From Roseateles oligotrophus (GTDB taxonomy: Bacteria > Pseudomonadota > Gammaproteobacteria > Burkholderiales > Burkholderiaceae_C): a stretch of DNA of 64,000 nt. Both the position numbers and the translations under genes were made by a program. The stretch spans positions 248,001 through 312,000 of the forward strand of contig NZ_JAJIRN010000002.1 of the NCBI RefSeq assembly GCF_025717515.1, in the 5' to 3' direction. Of the stretch, positions 46,268-55,286 are shown piece after piece (the stretch's first letter is position 1; the number at the start of each line of letters is the position of its first letter). The notes under the pieces are model-generated. The model had not been told where the DNA came from, did not search any database, and saw only the letters and a program-made list of their open reading frames with translations.

Positions 46268-47011
46268 TTATGGCGTGGTGGCCCCGCGCCAGGTTGAAAA
46301 AAGCGTTTCCGGCTGGTGTTGCACCATCTGACCGACCGCCAGTACCGCCTGAGTTCGGGAGCCCACGCCGAGTGCTTTCAAAACTGCCGCGACATGATCC
46401 TTGACCGTCTCAACGGTGATACCCAGTTCGCGGGCAATGATCTTGTTCGGCTTGCCTTGCAAAAGCAGCGCCAAGACATCGGTTTGACGCGGGGTCAAAG
46501 CCAAGCTCTCCAGCCCGGTCGAAACCTGATAGTTCGAAGACATCGCCTGTTGCTGAATCTGCACCAACTTGGCTTGCTTTGACAAAGCCTTGCCACTCAA
46601 ACTTGGGCTTGTTTCCGCGCCCAAATCCATCGGTGGCACGTAAATCCCCCCCGCCATCACCAGCTTCAAGGCTTGCGACAGCAACTCGGTACCGGCACGT
46701 TTGGGCACAAAACCCATCGCACCCTGATCAATCGCTCTGATCACATCACTGGACCGGTCCGAAGCCGAGATGACCACCACCGGCAAGGCCGGATAGGCGG
46801 CCCGAAACTCGTCCAGAACATCGAAGCCGCTGGCATCGCCGAGCTGCAAATCAAGCAAAACCAGATCGAAATCGCTATGTTTACCGAGCTCCAAGCGAGC
46901 GGCGGCGGCGCTATCGGCACCGATCACCTCGACGCTTTCATCCAGACCTTCAATGACAGTTTTCAGCGCCGACAAGATCAGCGGGTGATCGTCGATGAGC
47001 AAGACCTTCAT
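46268..47011 (-). CDS. NarL/FixJ-type response regulator
   Basis: A 247-residue regulator. The receiver has LIDDHPLILSA, LVLLDLQLGD (D54) and VPKRAGT. A LuxR-type HTH lies at about 180-240 (LTPRQTDVLALLLQGKPNKIIARELGITVETVKDHV). AAAGGGCG lies upstream of the ATG at 47011. No sensor kinase is adjacent. Targets unknown. Confidence 0.88.
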   Translation of the reverse strand: MKVLLIDDHPLILSALKTVIEGLDESVEVIGADSAAAARLELGKHSDFDLVLLDLQLGDASGFDVLDEFRAAYPALPVVVISASDRSSDVIRAIDQGAMGFVPKRAGTELLSQALKLVMAGGIYVPPMDLGAETSPSLSGKALSKQAKLVQIQQQAMSSNYQVSTGLESLALTPRQTDVLALLLQGKPNKIIARELGITVETVKDHVAAVLKALGVGSRTQAVLAVGQMVQHQPETLFSTWRGATTP

Positions 47012-47120
47012 GCTCGCCCTTTCTTGCTTTTTGCCAATGTCTTCATATAGGTCCAAATGATAGGTCAGGTTGGGTGCGTTGCGCTTTGCCCACTTGGGCA
47101 ATCTGCGCCAAGGCTCACAC

Positions 47121-47573
47121 TTATCTGTAGTGCCGGACCAGTGCCTCGGCAACGCACACCGGCTTGACGGCGCCTTCTCTCTCGACGCTGACCTCGATGT
47201 TCAACTGCATGCCGCCTTCGATGGGCTCACAGTCCAAAAGCTTGAAGCGCCCACGCAATAGGCTGCCGACCGGCACCGGCGCTGGAAAACGCACCCGATT
47301 GAGCCCGTAGTTCAGCCCCATACGACTCTCGCTCACCCTGAAGGCGGTTTCAAAAAACCGCGGAATCAGACTCAGCGTCAAAAACCCATGCGCGATACAG
47401 CCTCCGAAGGGGCCGGCAGCCGCCCGTAGCGGATCGGTATGAATCCATTGTTGGTCATCGCTTGCATCGGCGAAGCGCTGAATACGGGCTTGATCCACCA
47501 GAATCCACTCGCTGCAGCCAATCTCCTGCCCTCGCAATTCGGCCAAGTCGAGAAGACGTTCGAACTTACGCAT
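47121..47573 (-). CDS. MaoC-like (R)-specific enoyl-CoA hydratase
   Basis: A 150-residue hot-dog-fold enzyme with FADASDDQQWIHTDPLRA, GGCIAHGFLTLSLIPRFFE and NYGLNRVRFPAPVPVGS, typical of MaoC dehydratases that act on short (R)-3-hydroxyacyl-CoA. The catalytic Asp/His pair lies in the first two motifs. The ParA-type gene upstream overlaps it by eight bases. Confidence 0.9.
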   Translation of the reverse strand: MRKFERLLDLAELRGQEIGCSEWILVDQARIQRFADASDDQQWIHTDPLRAAAGPFGGCIAHGFLTLSLIPRFFETAFRVSESRMGLNYGLNRVRFPAPVPVGSLLRGRFKLLDCEPIEGGMQLNIEVSVEREGAVKPVCVAEALVRHYR

Positions 47574-48207
47574 GCCGGCCTTCCAACCATGCCGTCAGCG
47601 GCTGCCACTGCGCCAAATCCCGCTCGACCCGACTCTGAGCCACATCCCAGAGCGTCAAGCCGCGCGCCGCCAATTGCACATAGTTCTGCGTGTCGCGCAG
47701 CAGGCCCAACACCGGCACCCCCAACTCGCGCAAGAAGTCCTGCAATTGCTGCACCGACAAGGTGCCCTCTTTGGCCCGCATGCCAACAATGGCCAATTGC
47801 GGCCGCTTGTCATTGCCACCGTTTTCGGCACGGAGTTCTTGCAGCTTTTGAACGAAATCAAAGGTGGCTTGAATATCGAACAAGCTAGGTTGGAGCGGAA
47901 TCAGAATTTGGTCTGCCAATTTATACAAAGCCCGCAATTTCTTGCCGCTCAAACCGGCCGGGCTGTCCATCACCACATGGCTGACGCCCTTGGGCGGTTT
48001 GACGGTCTGCTCACCGTCAAAGTCCCAGCCCTGGATCAAGGGCAGGTCGGCCGGGCGAAGTGCCAGCCAACGGCGTGCCGACTGCTGCTTGTCCACATCG
48101 CCCAACATCACCGCATGACCGCGCCGAGCCAGATAGCCGGCGGTATTGGTAGCGACCGTGCTTTTGCCCACCCCGCCCTTGGGATTGGCGATCAGGATCA
48201 CAGGCAT
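47566..48207 (-). CDS. ParA/MinD-like ATPase
   Basis: A 213-residue deviant-Walker ATPase: ILIANPKGGVGKSTVATN, HVVMDSPAGLSGKKL and ILIPLQPSLFD. Stand-alone ParA-like proteins of this size without a ParB partner are found with various protein-positioning or plasmid-like roles. No parB or parS site is seen here. It overlaps the MaoC gene, an unexpected pairing. Confidence 0.82.
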   Translation of the reverse strand: MPVILIANPKGGVGKSTVATNTAGYLARRGHAVMLGDVDKQQSARRWLALRPADLPLIQGWDFDGEQTVKPPKGVSHVVMDSPAGLSGKKLRALYKLADQILIPLQPSLFDIQATFDFVQKLQELRAENGGNDKRPQLAIVGMRAKEGTLSVQQLQDFLRELGVPVLGLLRDTQNYVQLAARGLTLWDVAQSRVERDLAQWQPLTAWLEGRHA

Positions 48208-48311
48208 GACAACAACTCCTTGCTTAGCGTTGGGGCAGGCCATATTAGCCGCCCATTTGCACCGCGGGCGCGTCAAGCGTCAAACGCGCGTCGGCGCTGC
48301 GACAATTACTC

Positions 48312-48743
48312 ATGTTTGCCCCATCCCAACTCGACGTCCGGCGCTTTTTTTGCGCCACTTATCGCAAGCTGCGCGACAAGCTGCCCTTGATCCCCATGGA
48401 GGCGATTGCCGCCGAATGGATAGACCAACACCCGGAATATCACGCCGAGCTCGCGGATGAGGCAGCGGCCTTGGCTGCCGTCTACAGCGTCGAGGAGGGG
48501 CGCACCAATCCGTTTTTGCACCTATCGATGCATCTGACCATCAGCGAGCAGCAATCAATCGACCAGCCGCATGGAGTTCGACAAGCGATCGAGCTGCTGG
48601 CCGCGAAACGCAACTCTTTGCACGAAGCCCATCATGTCGCGATGGACTGCCTGGGTGAAATGATCTGGGCATCGCAGCGCAGTGGCTTGCCGCCGGATGG
48701 GCACCTTTATCTTGACTGTGTAAGCAAAAAAGCCACGCGCTAG
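48312..48743 (+). CDS. DUF1841 family protein
   Basis: A 143-residue protein of unknown function with FAPSQLDVRRFFCATYRK, FLHLSMHLTISEQ and LHEAHHVAMDCLGEMIW, matching DUF1841. The family is widespread in beta- and gammaproteobacteria. Its stop codon lies inside a bidirectional terminator shared with flgN. Confidence 0.88.
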   Translation: MFAPSQLDVRRFFCATYRKLRDKLPLIPMEAIAAEWIDQHPEYHAELADEAAALAAVYSVEEGRTNPFLHLSMHLTISEQQSIDQPHGVRQAIELLAAKRNSLHEAHHVAMDCLGEMIWASQRSGLPPDGHLYLDCVSKKATR

Positions 48744-48760
48744 GGCGTGGCTTTTTTGCT
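48723..48760. terminator. Bidirectional terminator between DUF1841 gene and flgN
   Basis: A perfect 16-base stem (48723-48738 against 48745-48760) with a six-base loop and A-runs or T-runs on both sides. It overlaps the DUF1841 stop codon, so the last codons lie within the hairpin. Confidence 0.85.
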
Positions 48761-48788
48761 TGGCTTTTTGAGCAGGGCGTTTGTTCGC

Positions 48789-49190
48789 TCAGGCTTGGAT
48801 AGAGCCGCCCAAGGTCTTGCGCTCGTTCTTGCCAGAGGCCGAATAGAGGCCAGTGTTCTCGCCCGGCATCAGCACATCAATGGCACGATCCAGGGCGGCC
48901 GTGGCGCGCGCCAGTGACTCACGCTGCGCAGCCACACGACCGCCGGCCAGCGCCAAACGATGACGCAAATTAGGCGGGACGGAGCCGCTGCGTGCCGCGT
49001 CGCTGAAGCGGCTGATGGCTTGCGCCAAGGCCTGGTGCAGTTTGCCTGCATATTGCTCGATGGCGCCGGTGTCACGACGCAGCAAAGCATCGCCGAGCAA
49101 ATTCAAACAGCTTTCCACCTCCAACAAAGGCTGCTCAAGCTGCAGGCTGACCGCCGCGGCGTTTGGATCTGAGGTGGGCAAAGCTTGCAT
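48789..49190 (-). CDS. flgN: Flagellar chaperone FlgN
   Basis: A 133-residue helical protein with EQPLLEVESCLNLLGDALLRRD and AQRESLARATAALDRAIDVL, in the position after flgM expected for the FlgK/FlgL export chaperone. FlgN sequences diverge, so the assignment rests on position plus helical layout. The start at 49190 has GGGG ten bases upstream; 49244 and 49205 are weaker. Confidence 0.75.
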   Translation of the reverse strand: MQALPTSDPNAAAVSLQLEQPLLEVESCLNLLGDALLRRDTGAIEQYAGKLHQALAQAISRFSDAARSGSVPPNLRHRLALAGGRVAAQRESLARATAALDRAIDVLMPGENTGLYSASGKNERKTLGGSIQA

Positions 49191-49294
49191 GACAATCCCC
49201 GCCATAAGGCGTTGAGAACGCGCAGGGTCCGCGTTCAGGTCCAAGAGAAAACAGACTCAATCGATACCACCATGGCCAAAGCCATGGCCTCGCC

Positions 49295-49624
49295 TCAATG
49301 CGGCGTCATTCGACCGAGCATTTCCTGTGCATTGGCAATCAATTTCTCGGCAATCACGTTGGCATTAACGGTGAACTTGCCTTCGGTGATGGCCTGAGAT
49401 ATGCGGCCCACCTTCGCTGCATCAAAGCTGCCGTCTTCTGGCACGCCTTGCAGTAGCTGGGTGGCATTACTGGACAACTCAAGCTTGGCGCTCGCTTCGG
49501 GAGCTTTTTTGTTCCCGACCGGAGCGCTGCCGCCATTGGCTGATGCCCGCCCCGTTTGGCCCGCAGCGGGTTTGTCTACCCCCACCGGGGCTGACGCGAC
49601 TTCAGGGCTGTTACCGATCTTCAT
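49295..49624 (-). CDS. flgM: Anti-sigma28 factor FlgM
   Basis: A 109-residue protein. The N-terminal half is Ser/Ala/Gly-rich and disordered. The C-terminal FliA-binding part has DAAKVGRISQAITEGKFTVNANVIAEKLI, typical of FlgM. It holds sigma28 until hook completion allows its export. GGAG lies upstream of the ATG. A strong sigma28-type promoter sits ahead of it. Confidence 0.92.
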   Translation of the reverse strand: MKIGNSPEVASAPVGVDKPAAGQTGRASANGGSAPVGNKKAPEASAKLELSSNATQLLQGVPEDGSFDAAKVGRISQAITEGKFTVNANVIAEKLIANAQEMLGRMTPH

Positions 49625-49717
49625 GGTGTTCTCCATAGACTTGGCAGGGGCCCAAATCTTTCCAGGTTTTGCTCAAACCAGCTCGGCCTTCTTACAAGAC
49701 CGACCTGTTTTCTTGGT

Positions 49718-49744
49718 GTATCGACACGGGAAAAGAAAACTTTA
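49718..49744 (-). promoter_or_regulatory. sigma28 (FliA) promoter of flgM
   Basis: On the minus strand TAAAGTTT (49737-49744) and GTCGATAC (49718-49725) are spaced by 11 bases. The consensus is TAAAGTTT-N11-GCCGATAA, so the -35 is perfect and the -10 has two differences. It lies 94 bases upstream of flgM, giving FliA-dependent, class-three synthesis of its own inhibitor. Confidence 0.8.
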
Positions 49745-49838
49745 GAACTTTCGACAAAAAACCACCCCTGCGTCATGGCGACCGAGCCATGGCGACAAGA
49801 CTGCCTGTGTACCGGCGACCGGCCTAAAAGATCTGCTT

Positions 49839-50579
49839 TCATAGCAGCATCTCCACAACCCGATCACCAACCACCCGACCGGAGATGATCCGGCCATTCT
49901 CAAAACGAACTTTGACGCTTTGTCCTTCCAGTCCCGCCGTCAATGCCTGGCCTTCCCTGGCAACCGCATAGCCCGAGCCTACGGCCCGCACCATCACGGT
50001 ATCGCCAGCGGCGAACCATTGCCGCACCTTCAAACTACTGCTGCGCACCGCTTCCCCGGCCGCCAAAGGGCGGCTGAGCGTACGTCCGACCAGACTGTTG
50101 GCATCCGAAAATACCGCACCAGTCTCGGCCGCTATATCTATTTCGGCCGAACCGAGCAGAGCTTGAGTGAGCAAGGACCCGGCCGGCAGGGCATCGGCGG
50201 CCACCAGCGCGCGAGCATAGACCTTTACTGTCACGGGCAGGCTGACATTCCAGCGTACCGAGCCCGAAAGGCAGCGTAATCCGATACGGGTCCGCCCCCA
50301 CATCGGCAAACCGGGCGGTAGGTAGGGTTGCACTTGCGCACAGGGGGCGAGTTTGAGTCTTGGGTCAAGCCGCCCTATCTGCACTTCAACTCTTGCCTGC
50401 TCCGGCATGCCGACGCGAGCACCGGCCAGCGCGATTTTCTGAACCTCCGAGGTCAACTCGGTGTTCAAGCTGCCCAGGTCCTGCGCCTGAACGGCTGCCC
50501 CTAGAGTGCCCAAAGCAAGACCCAAAACACGGGCCACGAGGCAGGTGCTTCTGGGGGAAGGTGGGCGAATCTGGAACAT
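49839..50579 (-). CDS. flgA: Flagellar P-ring assembly chaperone FlgA
   Basis: A 246-residue periplasmic protein. The N-terminal signal is followed by the SAF domain (about 110-170: VTVKVYARALVAADALPAGSLL) and a C-terminal thumb with GRTLSRPLAAGEAV and SVKVRFENGRIISGRVVGDRVVEM. It assists FlgI ring assembly. The flgA-flgB intergenic region (50580-50779) carries the divergent promoters; no sigma54 site could be named. Confidence 0.92.
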   Translation of the reverse strand: MFQIRPPSPRSTCLVARVLGLALGTLGAAVQAQDLGSLNTELTSEVQKIALAGARVGMPEQARVEVQIGRLDPRLKLAPCAQVQPYLPPGLPMWGRTRIGLRCLSGSVRWNVSLPVTVKVYARALVAADALPAGSLLTQALLGSAEIDIAAETGAVFSDANSLVGRTLSRPLAAGEAVRSSSLKVRQWFAAGDTVMVRAVGSGYAVAREGQALTAGLEGQSVKVRFENGRIISGRVVGDRVVEMLL

Positions 50580-50779
50580 GTCTGAACTTTAGACCCTGCC
50601 TAGCGATCGACGTGCGCCGAATTGCGCAGCAAAGCCCTTGCTATTCCCGCTAATGTTTTTAGAAGCCGGCCAACACAATCCGTTCACATCGCCTATTCCC
50701 CCGTCCGACCTTCGTCCGGAGCAAGGAATAGACCGCCAAGTGCTCACCTTGAGCCGGCAGCGACAAAGGGGTATTCATC

Positions 50780-51193
50780 ATGCTGAACCGACTTACCGAT
50801 GCCTTGAACTTCCAAACCCAGGCGCTGACCCTGCGGTCGGAGCGGCAGCGCTTGCTGGCCAGCAATATCGCCAATGCCGACACACCGGGTTTTCAAGCCA
50901 AAGACATGGACTTTGCCCGCGCATTGCGTGAAGCCAGCTCCGAGAACGCCCAAGCAGGCGCCCTCAGAACGACGCAAAGCGGTCATATGGCGCCGCCGCC
51001 CGGGGCGCGCAGTGAGTCACAAAAACTCTACTCCACCGCAGCCCAAACCAATATGGACAGCAACACGGTGGACATGGATCGCGAGCGCGCCAACTTCGCC
51101 GACAACTCGGTCAAGTACGAGGCGACGCTGCGCTTTATCAGCGGTTCGGTGCGCACCGCGCTGGATGCGATGAAGTCTCATAACGCCGCCTGA
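50780..51193 (+). CDS. flgB: Flagellar basal-body rod protein FlgB
   Basis: A 137-residue proximal rod protein: LNFQTQALTLRSERQRLLASNIANADTPGFQAKDMDF is the N-terminal rod signature, with a C-terminal helix. AAAGGGG precedes the ATG. It is the first gene of the long rightward operon. Confidence 0.95.
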   Translation: MLNRLTDALNFQTQALTLRSERQRLLASNIANADTPGFQAKDMDFARALREASSENAQAGALRTTQSGHMAPPPGARSESQKLYSTAAQTNMDSNTVDMDRERANFADNSVKYEATLRFISGSVRTALDAMKSHNAA

Positions 51194-51220
51194 TCCCGTC
51201 ATTGAGAACAGGAGTACCCC

Positions 51221-51637
51221 ATGTCAATGTTCCAAATATTCAATGTCGCCGGCAGCGCAGTCAGCGCGCAGAGCCAACGCCTCAATGTGGTGGCCAGCAA
51301 TCTCGCTAACGCCGAGACCGTGGCCGGCCCCGACGGCCAAGCCTACAAGGCACGGCAAGTGGTGTTCCAGACCGCCTTGGTGGGAGCCGGCAACGACCCG
51401 GCGAGTGCCGGCGTACGGGTCAGCACCATCAGTGAAGACCAGACACCCGGGCGCCGCGTGCATGACCCCAAGCACCCCAAGGCAGATGCCGAGGGCTATG
51501 TGACCTATAGCAATGTCAACACGGTCGAAGAGATGGTCAACATGATTTCGGCCTCGCGCTCTTATCAGAACAATATCGAAGTGATGAGTACGGCCAAGAG
51601 TCTGCTGCTCAAAACCCTGCAACTCGGTCAGTCCTAA
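51221..51637 (+). CDS. flgC: Flagellar basal-body rod protein FlgC
   Basis: 138 residues with AQSQRLNVVASNLANAETVAG at the start and VEEMVNMISASRSYQNNIEVM at the end, the paired helices of rod proteins. It forms the proximal rod together with FlgB and FlgF. AGGAG lies upstream. Confidence 0.96.
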   Translation: MSMFQIFNVAGSAVSAQSQRLNVVASNLANAETVAGPDGQAYKARQVVFQTALVGAGNDPASAGVRVSTISEDQTPGRRVHDPKHPKADAEGYVTYSNVNTVEEMVNMISASRSYQNNIEVMSTAKSLLLKTLQLGQS

Positions 51638-51659
51638 GGGCTGAAACAGAAAGCACATC

Positions 51660-52304
51660 ATGACAGTCAGCTCAGTCACCAACACGACGATCACTAGTCC
51701 GGTAGAAAAGACCGCGACCAAAACCGCGGCCGATACGCAAGACCGGTTCATGAAGTTACTGATCGCTCAAATGAAGAATCAGGACCCGATGAATCCGATG
51801 GACAACGCGCAAGTCACCAGCCAGATGGCGCAGATCCAAACGGTCACCGGGGTCAGCACGCTGGACACCAGCATCAAGTCACTGTCATCACAGTTCGTAC
51901 AGATGCAAGCGCTGCAAAGCGTTTCACTGGTCGGGCGTGACGTTTCCGTCGAAGGCAATCGCCTCGACATGGAAAACGGCATCGGCACCGGCGTCTTCGA
52001 GCTTGGATCGCCCGCCGATGCCGTCAAGCTGGAGGTACTTAGCCCCGGTGGCAACGTCATCGATACGGTTCAGCTAGGGGCGCAAGGGTCCGGCAGGCAC
52101 AACTTCGAATGGTCCGGCGACAAAAGCGATCCGGCCGCAAAGTACAACTTCCGCATCACCGCCACGCAGGGAACTGCCGCCGTGGCCAGCATCCCCTATA
52201 GCTTCGACAAAGTGATCGCAGTCAATACAAGCGGGTCCAAGTTGCAACTGCAACTGCAAAACGCCGGCCTGGTTGACTACGGCAGCATCAAGACGATCGA
52301 TTGA
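51660..52304 (+). CDS. flgD: Hook-capping protein FlgD
   Basis: A 214-residue hook cap. The N-terminal RFMKLLIAQMKNQDPMNPMDNAQVTSQMAQIQTV is the export and cap motif. A FLG-D/Tudor-like domain lies at about 90-205. It guides FlgE polymerisation and is discarded. Confidence 0.95.
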   Translation: MTVSSVTNTTITSPVEKTATKTAADTQDRFMKLLIAQMKNQDPMNPMDNAQVTSQMAQIQTVTGVSTLDTSIKSLSSQFVQMQALQSVSLVGRDVSVEGNRLDMENGIGTGVFELGSPADAVKLEVLSPGGNVIDTVQLGAQGSGRHNFEWSGDKSDPAAKYNFRITATQGTAAVASIPYSFDKVIAVNTSGSKLQLQLQNAGLVDYGSIKTID

Positions 52305-52340
52305 TCTTTCTCCTCTCGCTATACAGAACAAGGAACCATC

Positions 52341-53702
52341 ATGAGCTTCCAACAAGGTCTATCCGGTCTCAATGCCGCAGCCAAAAATCTCGACGTTATT
52401 GGTAACAATATCGCCAATGCCGGCACCTACGGCGCCAAGTCCTCGCGGGCCGAATTCAAGGAGGTCTATGCGGGGGCCTTGGGCGGTGGCCAAGGCAGCC
52501 CCATCGGCATCGGCGTAACGCTGTCAACGGTCGCCCAGCAATTCACTCAGGGCAATGTCACCGCAACCGACAACCCGATGGATTTGGCCATCAATGGTGG
52601 CGGCTTTTTCCAAGTCGGCGACGGCAAGAACCCGGTGTCGTATACGCGCAATGGGCAATTCAAAGTCAGCCAGGAGGGCTACATCGTCAATGGCGAAGGG
52701 CTCAAGTTGCTCGGCTACCCTGCCGACACGGCCGGCGTCATTCAACCGGGACTGGCCCAAACCCTGCGCCTGCCGACCAGCGGCATCTCACCGCAACCGA
52801 CCACCGCGGTCAAGATGGAATTCAATCTTGACTCCCGGGCCAGCTTCTCCGGCAAGACCGCTGACCCAGGCATCAACTTGAAGGACGCAAAGACCTATAA
52901 CAATGCCACGTCGATGACCGCATACGACGCCAAGGGCCAGAGCGTTGCCGTCACCTTCTACTTCCAGAAGGCTCAGCCACTGACCGGCCCTCTGTCCAGC
53001 GATCCGACCATCCCTTTGGATCCGCTCGAAACCACCAAGTGGAATGTGTTCGCGACCGCCAACGGTGAGTTCTTCACCAAAGGTGCAGACGGCAACCCTT
53101 CCACCATAACGCCGGCCGACCCAGCAGCCGTTCCCCCGACCGTGGCGAGAATGGTTTCGCCCTACACCACGCTCGAGTTTGACCCCAAAGGCGGCAAACC
53201 GATTGTTCCAACCAAGGAGTTGCCGCTCTATATCCCGGCGACCGGCAACACCCTGGAGATCGTTGGCGCCTCCTTGAATATGCTGGGCGCGAGTGAAAAC
53301 GGCTCCGGCTTTGGTGTGACGAATTTGACTCAAGACGGCTACGCCCCCGCTCAATTGACGGGCATCGTGATCGAAGGCACGGGCACCGTCACTGCGCGCT
53401 ATTCCAATGGTCAATCCAAGCCGGCGGGGCAGGTTGAGTTGGCCAACTTCATCAACCCGCAAGGCCTGCAACCCTTGGGCGGCAACCGCTGGGCGCGCAC
53501 GCTGACCTCGGGTGAAGCGGTCGTCGGAGTTGCCGGCGATGGCAATCTGGGTCGCATACAGGCCGGCGCATTGGAGGAATCCAATATCGACCTGACAGCG
53601 GAATTGGTCAATATGGTGACAGCGCAGCGCGCCTACCAAGCCAGCGCGCAGACCATCAAAACGCAGGATCAGGTTTTGCAGACCATCGTCAACCTGCGCT
53701 GA
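52341..53702 (+). CDS. flgE: Flagellar hook protein FlgE
   Basis: A 453-residue protein. GLNAAAKNLDVIGNNIANAGTYG is the N-terminal D0 helix, a variable D1/D2 core lies in the middle, and ELVNMVTAQRAYQASAQTIKTQDQVLQTI is the C-terminal D0 helix. It forms the curved hook. Confidence 0.96.
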   Translation: MSFQQGLSGLNAAAKNLDVIGNNIANAGTYGAKSSRAEFKEVYAGALGGGQGSPIGIGVTLSTVAQQFTQGNVTATDNPMDLAINGGGFFQVGDGKNPVSYTRNGQFKVSQEGYIVNGEGLKLLGYPADTAGVIQPGLAQTLRLPTSGISPQPTTAVKMEFNLDSRASFSGKTADPGINLKDAKTYNNATSMTAYDAKGQSVAVTFYFQKAQPLTGPLSSDPTIPLDPLETTKWNVFATANGEFFTKGADGNPSTITPADPAAVPPTVARMVSPYTTLEFDPKGGKPIVPTKELPLYIPATGNTLEIVGASLNMLGASENGSGFGVTNLTQDGYAPAQLTGIVIEGTGTVTARYSNGQSKPAGQVELANFINPQGLQPLGGNRWARTLTSGEAVVGVAGDGNLGRIQAGALEESNIDLTAELVNMVTAQRAYQASAQTIKTQDQVLQTIVNLR

Positions 53703-53745
53703 TGCAGCGGCAAGCCTAAGCAATTCGGATTGAAGGACAGCCGCC

Positions 53746-54471
53746 ATGGACCGCATGATTTACCTCTCGATGGCCGGAGCCAAGGCCTCGATGCAGCGCC
53801 AGGATGTGCTCGCCAACAATCTGGCCAACGTGTCGACCAATGGTTTTCGAGCCGAGTTGCAGGCCTTTCGGTCGGTGCCGGTGAATGGCGACGGCGCCAG
53901 TACGCGCGCCTATGCGCTCGAAACCACCACCGGCTACAACCCCGAGGGTGGCCCGGTGCAGGCCACCGGGCGCAATCTGGATGTCGCCATGAAGAACAAC
54001 GCCTGGCTGGCCGTGCAAGGTCTGGACGGTACCGAGGCCTACACCCGCGCCGGCTCGCTTGACGTCAATGCGGAGGGCTTGCTGGTGCTGCGCAATGGCT
54101 TGCAAGTCATTGGAGACGGCGGCCCTATTACCGTGCCGCAGAACACCGAAATCGCCATTGGTACTGACGGCACCATCAGCGCCAAGGACAGCAAAGGCAA
54201 AAGCAGCACGGTCGGCAAGCTCAAGCTCGTCACCCCCGAGGCGCCGATGACGCGCGGTGCCGATGGCCTGTTCAGAGCCGCCGAAGGAGACCTGTCCGCG
54301 AATGAGACTGCGCGTTTGCAGGACGGCGCACTTGAGGGCTCCAACGTCAGCCCGGTCGAAACCATGGTCGGCATGATTGCCGCCGCTCGCCAGTTCGAAC
54401 AGCAAATGAAACTGTTGCAGATTGCCCAGACTCAGGGCCAGCAGTCGTCCAAATTGCTGGGCTCCACTTAA
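53746..54471 (+). CDS. flgF: Flagellar rod protein FlgF
   Basis: A 241-residue proximal-rod protein with [28 protein letters not shown] and PVETMVGMIAAARQFEQQMKLLQ. It precedes flgG by 24 bases. Both share the D0 helical pairs used in rod self-assembly. Confidence 0.95.
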   Translation: MDRMIYLSMAGAKASMQRQDVLANNLANVSTNGFRAELQAFRSVPVNGDGASTRAYALETTTGYNPEGGPVQATGRNLDVAMKNNAWLAVQGLDGTEAYTRAGSLDVNAEGLLVLRNGLQVIGDGGPITVPQNTEIAIGTDGTISAKDSKGKSSTVGKLKLVTPEAPMTRGADGLFRAAEGDLSANETARLQDGALEGSNVSPVETMVGMIAAARQFEQQMKLLQIAQTQGQQSSKLLGST

Positions 54472-54495
54472 AGCCACCCCGAAAGGATAGGCATC

Positions 54496-55278
54496 ATGAT
54501 TCGCTCCCTCTACATCTCCAAGACCGGCATGGAGGCCCAGCAGACTCAGCTGGACACCATCTCGCAGAATCTGGCCAACGTCTCGACCAATGGCTACAAG
54601 CGTTCGCACGCGATTTTTGAGGACTTGATGTATCAAAACCTGCGCCAAAGCGGAGCCAACACGACCGAGCAAACCCAGTTGCCGACCGGTTTGCAAATCG
54701 GTCTGGGCGTGCGCCCGGTCGCCACAGCGCGAATCTACAGCCAGGGCAATCTGCAACAAACCACCAACAATCTGGACATCGCCATCAAGGGCAATGGCTT
54801 CTTCCAGATTCAGCAACCGGATGGCACCACGGCCTACACGCGCGATGGTTCGTTCCAACTCAACCCCAGCGGCCAAATGGTCAATAACAATGGCTACACG
54901 CTGCTCCCCGGCATCACCATACCCAATAATGCGCAAAGCGTAACGGTCGGCAATGACGGTACGGTCAGCATCACGGTGCCGGGGTCGCCGACGCCGCAGA
55001 CGGTGGGTCAAATCCAATTGGCCAACTTCATCAATCCGGCCGGTTTGGACCCCAAGGGCCAGAACCTCTTTACCGAAACAGCCTCCTCAGGCACGCCCAC
55101 CAGCGGCTCGCCGACATCGGACGGCTTGGGCGTGTTGCAGCAAGGTTATGTCGAGACCTCCAACGTCAATGTGGTGGAGGAACTGGTGGCGATGATTCAA
55201 ACCCAGCGCGCCTATGAAATGAACTCCAAGGCGATACAGACCTCGGACCAAATGCTGCAAAAACTCGCTCAGATTTGA
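54496..55278 (+). CDS. flgG: Flagellar distal rod protein FlgG
   Basis: A 260-residue distal rod protein: [39 protein letters not shown] and [29 protein letters not shown]. It extends the rod through the P and L rings. flgH starts eight bases after its stop. Confidence 0.97.
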   Translation: MIRSLYISKTGMEAQQTQLDTISQNLANVSTNGYKRSHAIFEDLMYQNLRQSGANTTEQTQLPTGLQIGLGVRPVATARIYSQGNLQQTTNNLDIAIKGNGFFQIQQPDGTTAYTRDGSFQLNPSGQMVNNNGYTLLPGITIPNNAQSVTVGNDGTVSITVPGSPTPQTVGQIQLANFINPAGLDPKGQNLFTETASSGTPTSGSPTSDGLGVLQQGYVETSNVNVVEELVAMIQTQRAYEMNSKAIQTSDQMLQKLAQI

Positions 55279-55286
55279 GGCCCATC

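Noticed and set aside
50580-50779. sigma54 promoter for flgB
   Set aside because: No GG-N10-GC element with acceptable flanks was found; the class-two promoter could not be named.
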